Source: Brachionus manjavacas
Lineage: Eukaryota > Rotifera > Eurotatoria > Ploima > Brachionidae
Assembly (NCBI GenBank): GCA_019054805.1
Contig: JAHQIY010000002.1
Span: forward strand, 186,001-250,000
Reading direction: 5' to 3'
Length of the DNA stretch: 64,000 bases
How positions within the stretch are numbered: position 1 is the stretch's first letter; each line of letters opens with the position of its first letter. This document shows, one piece after another, positions 1 through 9,806 of the stretch. A model generated the notes under the pieces. The model had not been told where the DNA came from and made no database searches. It worked only from the letters and a program-made list of their open reading frames with translations. Both the position numbers and the translations under genes were made by a program.

Positions 1-317
1 AGAAAAAGGTTTTGACTCAATTTAAAATTATTTAGAAATGTTAAACTGGGAAGGATAGTGTTCAGTAACGAAATGAAAATCGAACAAGACATTTAAAAAA
101 GAAATTTTATGAAAAAAAATTACATCTGTAAATTTAAATAAGTTTTTTTAATTTTGTAACTTAATTTTACGCTATATTTTTCTTTCCGTAAGAATTCATT
201 AATTTGGTAAAATTCACCTGTCAAGTTATTAATGTACAGCTTTATTCTCAGAAACCAAAAAAAAAGGGCAATAACTATTGAATGCTGAACTTGTGGTGAA
301 TTTATGAAAAAATTACC

Positions 318-425
318 CCAAATTTTTTTTTTTTTTTTTTTTTAAAGCCTTTGGGCTATCGCCCCTTCAGGGTTATGTTTATTAAAATTAAAAAAAAAAA
401 ATTAAAAATTAAAAAAAAAAAGTTA
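318..425 (-). repeat. LINE/SINE-type 3' end with hairpin
   Basis: A T-rich run, then a GC-clamped segment (GGGCTATCGCCCC) and A-rich sequence. The layout matches the 3' ends of other retroelement fragments in this window read on the minus strand. No coding part is attached. The rest of 1-820 is AT-rich and shows nothing else I can support. Confidence 0.35.
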
Positions 426-820
426 ATTATTACAAGTAAATTAAAGAAAACATAGTTTCAGATTCTAATTTTTGAGAATTTAATTTTACTAATAAAGAGT
501 TTTTAAAAGATATGAGAAAAGGATAATAGTTGTGGCTCACAATCAATGTTAAATGTATCACTTAGATTAAGATCTGATTTAAAAATTGCCTCAATCCTTA
601 AATAATAATCGATTTACTTTAAAAACCAACTTTTTTTCAAAACCGATTCTATATCTATAATTTTTAAATAAATGATTTTAGTAAAATTATTAGTAACAAT
701 TAAAATAATAAATTTAATTAATTATTATTCTTAAAATGTGTTACAAATTACCATTTACAAAATAATTCATCTAATTTGGATTTAGTTTGAAATAGATTGT
801 GAAATTTGAGTTCATTTTCT

Positions 821-1749
821 TCAAATTTTTTTTATTCTTTTGTGAAAATTATTTTGCATTTTTAAAAATTTCCTACTTAATCCAAGCTCTATACCACTAA
901 TCCCTCTTGAAAATCTTGAAAATGTGAAAACCTTTATAGTTTATTATTTTTTATTTTTCACAAAATTTTAATAATAAAGCCAAATTTTTTCTTGTAATGC
1001 TTACCATTTATTATTTCAGTAATACGCCACAGTCTCAAGAGAGTGATTAGTCCGAGTATGGAATGAACAGTATGCTTTCGTTGGAATAAATAAATGTTCA
1101 AAATAAAGCTAAAGATCACTATAATGGCATCAATAAATTCCCATACCTTGACAAAAAAATTCATAGGTATAAAAATTGCCTTGAAAAAAAAATCTATAAT
1201 GAAGATTCCGAGTATAAAAGTTCCCAGAAATTTGAAAATTGTCTCAAGATAAATCAGATGGATTCTCAAATTAGATTCTTCAAATAAATGAGTCATAAAA
1301 GACGAATTTTGTTTGATCAATAAATGTGACTCATTCAATTGTACGGCATCACGGAACAATTCTTCTTTGGTCAAATGAAATTCTTTGTATACCAGAGACA
1401 ATTCAAAAAACTGAATCAACAATTCAATACTAATGCAGAAGCAATCTAGTGCTACCAAAAAAATTATCATCCAATGGTACTTCGCATTCAATTGCATCTT
1501 TTCCAACTCATATTTTATTTTTTGATAAGTGGTTCTATGCTTTTTATTATCGAGAAATTTTCTAAGTCCAAACTGAATTTTGGAGTTGCGTTTGGACTTT
1601 TTTGACCGCTTGATGCAATCTTCAATGACTCTTTGCTCATAATTAGTTTTTAATCGACAAGTGTCGGTCACTTGGTCCGCTTCACTTTGAATAGTATCTA
1701 TTTGATCGATTAAAATTTTGATATCTGATACTTGATTATTTGTGTTCAT
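821..1749 (-). CDS. HVCN1: Hv1-type voltage-gated proton channel
   Basis: Membrane voltage sensor that itself conducts protons outward. Exon 1 (1749-1005) gives a cytosolic N-terminus (1-90) and four membrane segments. S1 holds ALDCF (Asp102, matching human Asp112) and Glu109; S2 ends IIDFFFK (Asp186 and Lys190 at human Glu153/Lys157); S3 is WEFIDA (Asp207 matching Asp174); S4 is LLRLWRITEIING, close to the family signature RLWRVARIING. Oddities: the third S4 arginine (human Arg211) is Glu245, and human Asp185 is Asn218. A consensus donor G|GTAAGC follows the S4 Gly codon at 1005/1004, so translation past it is intron. The best continuation is an acceptor at 904, giving about 26 more residues to TGA at 821-823 (about 275 aa in all). 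That tail has little of the usual long coiled coil and is tentative. Family identity is secure; exon 2 is not. Confidence 0.85.
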
Positions 1750-2915
1750 GATTGAAATAATTAAATAAATAAATATTTTTTAAATAATAAAAAATAATAA
1801 GGATCCATTTAAGTGCTCTAACATTTGCTGGTTTTTATTTTAATTAATTTTTCATATTTTTAATTCTGCTTAATTAAAAAATATTGTTATCTAATCAGTC
1901 GTTATCAAAGCGAGTTAATTTTGTCTATTCTTAAAAAAATGTGTTCACCAAATACATTTTTGAGCATGTTTCAATCATGAGCTTTTAATTACAGGTGAAA
2001 ATTTATTTATGATCTAGCAAAGCTGGCGAGGAATAATTCATGAGTCAAAAATTTCAATAAAGATTAAGAAAGATTTATTCTTTTAAAGTTTGCTAAGCTT
2101 TTGACAGTCAGTTATCAATTAAAATCAATTTAAAAAAAAATAATTATTCAGCATTATTTGAAATATTAAACTCTATTTTTTCAAACATTTTACAAATTAA
2201 AAGCTCTCAAAATATTTTTGTTTTCAATAGTGCACCAGCACTGTTCATTTAAAACGAGTCTAAATTTTTTTATCAAGTGTTATCAAGTATCTGAATCTAG
2301 ACTGTTACAAAAACTATTTTTAAGTATTGTTCCATATGTATTTTTGAGGTTCTTTTTCCCAAGCGGCACAATTTGCTTCACATGCTTCAAATATTGATTA
2401 AAAATGACCAAGAGAAATTAAATTTCATTGCTAGCTATGAATCTTTTCATTGATGTTTATAGAAATATTATTTTTATTTTGACAAATTTGAATTATTGTC
2501 ATAAAGTTTGCAAAATTAAATAATTTTTAACTGACAAATTTATCAATAGTATGGTGTAAAGTTAAATCTAGATAGAAAATTATTTTTTTGCGTTTTTATT
2601 ATTCAAAATTGTGAAATAAAATATTCACTTTATTTGTATAATTTTCTAAAAAAATTAGATTTTTAGTCAATAGTAAAAAAAATTAAAATCTAGTTTCTAA
2701 AATTTATTTTTTTTAGTATTTTCAAAATTTTTTTTTAAGAATAATTTCTTTTAATCAGCTAATTTTTTTGTTCTCTTCAAAATTATTTATTTAACAAAAA
2801 ATTATATATTTTTAAAGCAAAATAATCGAAAGTTTTAAGAAAAATAAATTTTTGCTTAATAAAAAAGATAAAAAAATTCCAATTCTTTTTCACTCTAAAC
2901 CTAATTTTTTTGCTG
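1750..2915. other. Intergenic, AT-rich
   Basis: Spacer between the Hv1 start and a repeat-derived ORF. I see no ORF with family resemblance, no RNA gene and no ordered repeat. The Hv1 promoter should lie here, since Hv1 and CAF-1 p150 are transcribed divergently. Confidence 0.5.
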
Positions 2916-3215
2916 TTAAACCATTACTCGAATTTCATTCCGAGAAGCTGGATCTAATATAAGCGCATCCTGATTCACTGGAGAATCTTCATTATTTTCA
3001 CTAGGCTGACATTGCAGGTCTTGTCTTTGATGGTTGACCTTTCTTTTGTTTTGGTCAACATTTGCTTCTAAAGGTGCTTGGTAGAAACCGGACACCTCTA
3101 TTATATGTTTACAAAAGAAATTTCTTAGCCAGTATTTATTAGTACATCTGTTTAATCCACTGATTCTATGTTGAGTTAAACGCGCTATTGAGACTGGGTA
3201 CCCCATTAGCAACAC
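2916..3215 (-). pseudogene. Repeat-derived ORF, copy 1 (unknown family)
   Basis: An open frame of 99 codons, not recognised. It shares RCTxKYWLxNFF and LQCQxSENNED...VNQDALILD with a second, more broken copy at 48558-48860 on the same strand. Two diverged copies 45 kb apart suggest a fragment of a dispersed element or a decayed gene family rather than a single-copy host gene. The segments between the shared blocks differ in length. Function unknown. Confidence 0.4.
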
Positions 3216-3751
3216 TTCATGCTATCCATTTAAACAAGCTCACAACTGTTGACTGACAAAACAAACAGAATTTTAGATTTCCTATACTTATTCGTGATAG
3301 CTGATCCATAGTAGCTTTTGGCTGTATTTGTGTTGTGTATTAAAAATGGATATGGTATCAAACGTACCTATAGGTATTAAATTTTTTCAAAGCTGAATGA
3401 TTTCGAAAAAAATAAACTGAAATTAATAACAATTGTTATTTTTTAAATTCTCAAATTTTAATATCCCAAAATTTTCTAATTACAAAAAATACACCAACCA
3501 TACATACACCTGCCTGCTTGCCTCGTGTTCAGTTTTAGAAACCCGGATTGTTATTGTCGATATTTTTAAAATGCTATAAATTAAGATGATAAAAGTGCAA
3601 AAAATTAAACTTTTATCTGTCATTTTGAATAAATCATACTAGCAATTTGTGCGGCTAAATTTGAAAAATAAAATATAACCTGTGAGTGATTTTTGAAGCT
3701 TTATTCTAAATGAATTTGAACATTTAAATTTGAAAAATATTATCTGCAAAA
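3216..3751. other. Intergenic and CHAF1A 5' leader
   Basis: Non-coding, AT-rich. The 5' leader of the CAF-1 gene must lie in the last part. No other feature seen. Confidence 0.4.
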
Positions 3752-6180
3752 ATGTCCAACGAGGCCGAGCAAAAAATGCAAGTCGAAGAGGATCAAAAAG
3801 AGATTGAGGATGAAGTTCTGCTAGTGGACTTTGTAGAATCCAAATCGACGCCCACAACTCCAACCAGTGATAGAAAATTGCAAGGGAAATCAAGCAATTC
3901 AGATGAAAAACTCAACAAAAATCCCAAACTTCAGATTAAACAGGAAAATGCCAAGAAACGACAAGAAGAAAAGGTAAAAGTGCTTGCTTGAAATCTATTT
4001 TACATATTTTATTTTAGGAGAGAAAAGAAAGAGAAAAAAAGGAAAGAGAAGAAGCTAGACTGAAACGAGAAGAGGAAATAAAGAGAAAAAAAGAGGAAGA
4101 AGAACGACTCAAACAGAAGAGGTTGGAAGAAAAAGAACGTGAAAAGGAGAGGAAGGCAGCTGAACAAGCTGAAAAGGAACGATTGAAACTAGAGGCTTTA
4201 AAGTAAAGTCTGATTGTAAATTTGCCAATTGATTTAGGTTGATCTAACCGGTACTTGGTTAAGAAAACGTGAGGAAGAAAAAAGATTAAAAGAAGAGGAG
4301 AGAAAACAGAAGGAGGAAGAAAAGCGCAAAAAAGAAGAAGAAAAACTGAGAGAAGAAGAGGAAAAAAAACAAAAGGAAGAAAAAGTCAAAAATCAGTTCA
4401 TTAGCTTTTTTATTAAAAAAGAAACCCCGGCTAATGAGAAGGTTAATTTTGGAAAAAATGTGAAAAATTTTTTTTTGATTTTCAAATTTTGTTCTTCTAG
4501 AACGAAGATACTAGAAATTTGAGATTTATGCCTTTTCAGCTGAAAGAAAATATGACTGTTGCTCCAAGTATTAGACGAAATGATTTGGTGCACATGAACG
4601 ACGAGCAACGGGAAAACTTTTTTAGAAAATTGGACCAAATTATTCTACAGCCTGATGTAAACTTTTGCCACTTGAAAAATAATTTCAATAAAATTTCAAT
4701 TGTCTTTTAGGAAAATTTTAAATTTGTCAACTATATCCAAGAAATACGCCAAAATCCAAGCCTAATTAGGAGAAGAGAGATCCGCAGTCGTAGAAAGTAG
4801 ATTTTTTAATCAGAAAAAAACAAAATTCTAAAACTTGTCAAAGAGATCACGTTTATAATGAATCACCGACTAAAGAAGTTAAAGAAATAATCACTAACCA
4901 TGATCCCATTCACACAAGATTCAGGGTGAAATATTTACACTTCAATCCAAAGGTGTACAAAAGACCGCCGTATTTCGGCACTTGGCGTAAAAAGTCTACC
5001 ATTGTTGGTCCTAGACGACCGTTTGCCAAAGATGACAAGACTTTTGACTACGAATTTGATTCAGATGATGAATGGGAAGAAGAGCCCGATGGAGAGAGCA
5101 TTTGTGATTCGGAGAAAGACGAGGATGAAGAAGTTATTGACGAAGACGATGATGACGGATTTTTCGTCCCTCACGGTCACTTGTCAGACGATGAGCTTGA
5201 TGAAGAAGAAAAAACAGTAATTAAATAAAAGATTTTGCCAATTCTTTATTTTTTTTTATTAAAAGTTGGACCCAGAGGTTAAAATGGCCAGAGAGGAAAA
5301 CAAAAGAGAACAATGGGAGTTGGAGCGAAGAAAAGGCTCAAAAGTACTCATACCAAAGTGTTTCATGGTTTCAGACTATTGGAATAGTAACAGTAATTAT
5401 GAAGATGACTCCAAAATCATTAACCAAATCAAAATGTTTGAACGGCTTAAATGCGTCCTTTTGAACACTAATATTCCAATAAATGCGTTCGATCCGGTGC
5501 AGAAATCGGACGAGTCCAAATCTAGCAAGGCTTCTAAGCTAGAAGCTTCACCCTCAGCATCAAAAGCAAAGAACCAGAAATCAAAACAACAATTGAATCC
5601 CCAATCGCCGATGCCATCGAACCAGAACCAGAATCAAACTCTAATACCAGCTTCGCCAAGCACCACACCATCGATCATAAAATTTATAAGCAAAATGTCC
5701 AAAAAAGATGTTATTTGCAAATTGGAGGCGGTCAATGGTGCGAGTCAAAATTCAATTGTGCCTGTATCGCCAGTGCCTTGCAAAAAACCAAACAATTTTG
5801 CTACGCCAGTAACTCCAAACAGTCCTAAAATGACCACAACCGGTTCCACAGCCGAAAAAAGAGGTTTTTGATTTTTTTAAATAAATTAAAAAAAATAAAA
5901 AAACAATTTTAATTTTATTTTTATTTAAGTTTGCAGTGGGAATGGTGAAAGTGCAGTCAAAAGACTTAAGCTTGACGAAAATCAATCGATTTCGAATGAA
6001 CAAAAAACTCCAAGTGCTCCTAATTCAATCATAAATATGTTTAAAAAGTCAGAAAGCTGTAAGGAAAAAATGACTCAAGGGCTGAACGACAGTGAGCCGA
6101 ACAAGATGGAATACGAAGAGTCCGATGCAATCAAAAAAGATAATAAAGAAAATTCTTTGAAGATTATAACTATTGATTAA
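3752..6180 (+). CDS. CHAF1A: Chromatin assembly factor 1 large subunit (p150)
   Basis: Subunit of CAF-1, which deposits H3-H4 behind replication forks with PCNA. Eight exons: 3752-3973, 4018-4202, 4264-4441, 4501-4656, 4711-4796, 4844-5216, 5266-5863, 5930-6180; about 682 aa, all introns GT-AG and 44-66 nt. Exons 2-3 encode the highly charged K/E/R helix, ending in a PCNA-binding-like motif NQFISFFIKKE. Exon 4 has FMPFQLKENMTVAPSIR, matching the conserved FAPFEIKEHMVLAP block. Exon 6 carries PPYFGTW, DYEFDSDDEWEEE and DDDGFFVPHGHLSDDE, the hallmark acidic region that binds histones. The 3' exons are Ser/Pro-rich with IIKFISKMSKK and NSIINMFKK, resembling the C-terminal short motifs. It is shorter than human p150 (956 aa) and the winged-helix region is not obvious. 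Exon 5/6 junction was chosen because it alone restores frame (47-nt intron). Confidence 0.93.
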
Positions 6181-6616
6181 AGCTTTTAAATGTTTTAAGC
6201 ATTTCTCTTCTCTTTTGATTTTAACTATTTCAAATACTGATGAAAATTTATTAATTTGTAAAATATGAAATTTGATTATGGGTTTATTTCTTAAAGCTTT
6301 ACGTAAAATTAATTGCAAAAAATTGGAATTAAATTTTTTAATAAAATTTATTTTAGATTCAATTTTAAAAAATTACGAGATTCTTTATAATTCTCTAAGA
6401 ATTAAATCTTGGTTTACGATAAAATACTTCAAAATTGGACTCGTCACTGCAAATAACTCTGGAACAATCATTAACTGTCCAATTAGGTCTCTGTTTACAC
6501 CACTTAAATATTTTTTGTCTATTTTTTATGTTAAAAAGCGGTTTTCTGACCTCTGTATGAGACTATAACCTTTTTTTTTTGGAGAATTAGGCTACCTGAT
6601 TTTGCTTTTTATCTTC

Positions 6617-6694
6617 ATTTTTATTAGACCCACGATCTGTCATTTTAATGGCTTTAACACATTTTTTTAACCAATTTTTTGGTAAAGTTATTTT
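6617..6694. repeat. Left copy of long direct repeat flanking a LINE
   Basis: About 78 bp beginning TTTTATTAGACCCACGATCT, repeated nearly exactly at 7917-7999 on the far side of the LINE. Differences are a TTATT-type indel in the T run, one A/G change and divergence at the end. It is best read as a very long target-site duplication. 6181-6616 before it is CHAF1A 3' flank with no other feature. Confidence 0.7.
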
Positions 6695-7916
6695 TAATTT
6701 ATTTGTTTTCTGTACCGAGCTAGGGCTCCTTCGGAATAAATTAAAAAAATCAAAATAAAAAATAAAATTAAAGTTAATAAAATAAAAAAAAAATAAAAAT
6801 AAAGTAAATAAGCTAAAAAAAAATTAAAGTTAAGAAGACATAGATTGTTACCTGTGGCACATGTTTACATAGTTCAGGTTTCAGGAAAAAAGGAGGAAAT
6901 AGTAAGGTAGCAATTACAGAATGGAGTTGGGTATTCAATAAATCTTGATTCGAAATCTTCTTTGTATTCTTTCACCAGTCTTACGACCAATGGAATAGAA
7001 TGACTAAGTCCTGTCCCAACATATCTCTCACTCAACTCAAAAAGACGATTTGAGACTGTTAGTAATTTAAGTTTATTAAAAGCTTCATGATGCACGATGT
7101 TGGAGGGAGTATCATATTTTAACTTAAGGATATATCTTACTGCTGTATTCTGAATTGCTTGTAGTTTTTTGATATTATTTTCTGAAAATGAATTCAAGCA
7201 AGGAAAAGAATAGTCTAAAATCGATCCGACTAAAGATTTATATAAATTTCCTTGTGTGTTTTGATTAAGGCCCCATTTTTTATTTGACAATATCTTAATA
7301 ATATTTAACCTTTTATTGCAGCGTTCTTTAATTTCGTCTACTAGTATATTAAAGTTTAACTTAGAATCAAATTTTATACCAAGAAACTTGATTTCTTTTT
7401 GGCTCACTATTCTGTTTCCATAAATTTTTAAGTTTAGATCATCATTCTCTTTTTTATATCTAGAAAAGACTACTGAACACGGCTTTTCTACTGATATCTT
7501 CATTTTCCATTTAATAAGCCATTGTTCTAGTTCGTTGGTGTATTTATTTATCTTATTTTCAAGGTTCCCTTTTTTGTTATAAATGAAGAATGTAACTAGA
7601 TCATCTGCGAAAAGCAGAGAGTATTAGTTATTTGTTTTGTTTCTTTTGGGGATGTCATTAATATATATACTAAATAAAAGAGGACTAATTACTGAGCCTT
7701 GAGGAACACCTGCAGTTATTTTATATTCTTCGCTCAGATGATCATTCACATTTACCTTAAAACTCCTAGAATCTAAAAAGGACCTAATCCAGCTAGTCAA
7801 GTAATGAGGTGGATTCAATTTAATCAATTTAAAAAGTAAACCTTCTTGCCAAACCCTATCAAAGGCTTTAGAAATATCAAAAAAAAGGCCACAAACTCTT
7901 TTTTTTCTATTAAATG
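6695..7916 (-). mobile_element. Non-LTR retrotransposon, copy A (jockey/I-type), 5'-truncated
   Basis: Reverse transcriptase remnant. On the minus strand 7944-7624 gives FFDISKAFDRVW and GVPQGSVISPLL. A nonsense codon follows just before FADDLVTFF, and 7503-6874 gives the thumb and C-terminal part (EIKFLGIKFDSKLNFN, LDYSFPCLNSFSENN). The 3' end has a short hairpin (GAGCTAGGGCTC, partly decayed from GAGCTTTAGCTC) near 6720 and an A/T tail. The RT N-terminus and any ORF1 or endonuclease are missing, as expected for 5' truncation. The copy is dead because of the internal stop. Confidence 0.9.
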
Positions 7917-7999
7917 ATTTTTTATTAGACCCACGATCTGTCATTTTAATGGCTTTGACACATTTTTTTTATTAACCAATTTTTTGGGAGAGTTATTTT
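7917..7999. repeat. Right copy of long direct repeat flanking LINE copy A
   Basis: Counterpart of 6617-6694. It abuts the truncated 5' end of the LINE, the position expected for a target-site duplication. Confidence 0.7.
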
Positions 8000-8814
8000 G
8001 AAAGGGCATATGGTGAAGGTGAGAATTTAAATTAAGTATTTTAGGACTACAATTTATTCAAAATTAAGAGATATGTAAGAACTAATCATAAAAGTGTGAA
8101 AAAATATTGATAAAATTATTTAATCGTTTGAATTATCCGAATTTCTAAACTTTTGAACCGAATTTTATTTTTCAATTTTTGTAGATAGTTTATTGATTAT
8201 AAATATTTTTGAGTTAATTTTTTTTATACCGAGTCTGATATATCAAATTGAAGGAAAAAAAAAAAACTCTAAAAATTGGTGTTTTAATTTTTTTCTTATG
8301 CATTTAATTTTTCCCATAGCTAATTACACTTACCAAAATTGATAATATTGTATACTTATAAATATTGCATTTCCAGGAGGCTATTCATTCTTAACATTTT
8401 TTTGATAACTTTTAATTTCTTTATTTAAGTCAAAAATCATGTTCTTTGTTTCTGAATCTGAATCAAAATTTAATTTTTTGATTTAATTTTTTTCTCTCTT
8501 GAATTATTTTTTTTAGCCTTGATATCTTTCGGTCATATCTTTTCGACTTAAATAAGTCAATTAATAATTTTTTTGCTTGTTTTAAACAATTATTTCAACT
8601 TTAATACATTTTAGATAGATTGAAATTTTTTATAAAAAGGATGTAAAAATGTAGCCGATAAAAAAAAACTATCAGATTATAAGTCAAATTATTAGAACTA
8701 GTTACATACTTTTCCGAACACGTTTTACTTACTCTAAAAAAGGCCAGTATATTAATTAATTCTTCTAAGAATTATTACAAGTAGGCTTTACAATTTCCTT
8801 GAAATCTTATCTGC
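8000..8814. other. Intergenic, AT-rich
   Basis: No ORF, RNA gene or ordered repeat that I can support. Confidence 0.4.
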
Positions 8815-9310
8815 AAAAAACAGTCTGGTTTCAGGCAGCACCGATGTCCCTCTGACAATTTGTTATTTTTAACTCAAATGATCTCTGAGACTCTAGTAAG
8901 AGAGAAAAAGTATGTTCCCTCTTCTTCGACATCTCTCAGACTTTTGACATGGTATGGCATAGTGGTTTAATCTAAAAACTTACCAAAATTGGGGCCCCTC
9001 TCTAAATTCTGGAGTGGGTTGTTAATTTTTTAAAAAATTAAATTTTTTTGTGAAAATAAATAACTTTTTCTCGGATTCAGGTTCCATAGATACTGAAGTT
9101 CCCGAGGGTGCGGTCATTAGTCCTCTACTCTTTACTTTTTTTAATAATGATATCCCCAAGCAGGACCAAAAAAACAGTCATATTCCTTGTTATTTGCCGA
9201 TGACCTGGTGACCTTTTTTATCTTTAGAAAATATGGCAACATTGCGTACATTATAAATAATTATCTTAAAAAAATGCAGCTACATTTTCTACTCTGGGAT
9301 TGAAAAGTAC
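8815..9310 (+). pseudogene. LINE reverse transcriptase fragment, copy B
   Basis: Broken RT of the same lineage as copies A and E. Read across several frames it gives QSGFRQHRCPSDNLLFLTQ, a DISQTFDMVW-like core, PEGAVISPLL and LLFADDLVTFFIF. Several frameshifts separate these, and the RT is cut off just after the FADD motif by an inserted DNA element at 9337. Confidence 0.75.
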
Positions 9311-9336
9311 ATAAAAAAAGTTAAATATATAAAAAC

Positions 9337-9798
9337 CAGACTTGTTTTTAAGTCACAGTTTTAAGTCTAAGTCACAAAAATTTAAGTCAAAGTTATGACT
9401 TGACTTTTTTTTTTTTTTTTTTTTAATAAAATTATGGTTTTTTTTTAATTAATAAACATATTTAATTTTCTTAACTTTTTAATTTTTTATGATATTTTGG
9501 CATCTTTTTTCAGCGCCGCAGTCCCAAATTCTGGCCGCCAAGCTGAACGGCTAAATGACCGCCCGCCACAATGTTGACCGTAACTTTGACTTGTCGCTTT
9601 TTTTTTACCGATTTTTTAAACTTAAAAATTTTTAAGTCATTGACTTGACTTAAAAAAAAAAAAATAATTTTAAGTCATTGACTTGACTTAAAAAAAAAAA
9701 AAAATTTAAGTCATTGACTTGACTTAAAAAAAAAAAAAAATTTAAGTCAAGTCATTGACTTGACTTGACTTAAGACTTGTGACTTAAAAACAACTCTG
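9337..9798. mobile_element. hAT-like non-autonomous element, AAGTC family, copy 1
   Basis: 462 bp with terminal inverted repeats CAGACTTGTTTTTAAGTCAC and, inverted, CAGAGTTGTTTTTAAGTCAC. It is flanked by a perfect 8-bp duplication ATAAAAAC (9329-9336 and 9799-9806). The interior has repeated AAGTCATTGACTTGACTTAA motifs separated by A runs. No ORF. The CAG terminus and 8-bp duplication with T at 2 and A at 7 fit the hAT superfamily. Confidence 0.85.
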
Positions 9799-9806
9799 AT
9801 AAAAAC

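Noticed and set aside
958..1004. C-terminal residues GKHYKKKFGFIIKIL of the Hv1 frame
   Set aside because: They follow a consensus donor G|GTAAGC and have no match in Hv1 C-termini, so this is intron read-through.
6049..6568. Open frames downstream of the CAF-1 stop
   Set aside because: AT-rich Lys/Ile/Phe/Asn composition without any recognisable motif; likely 3' flank.
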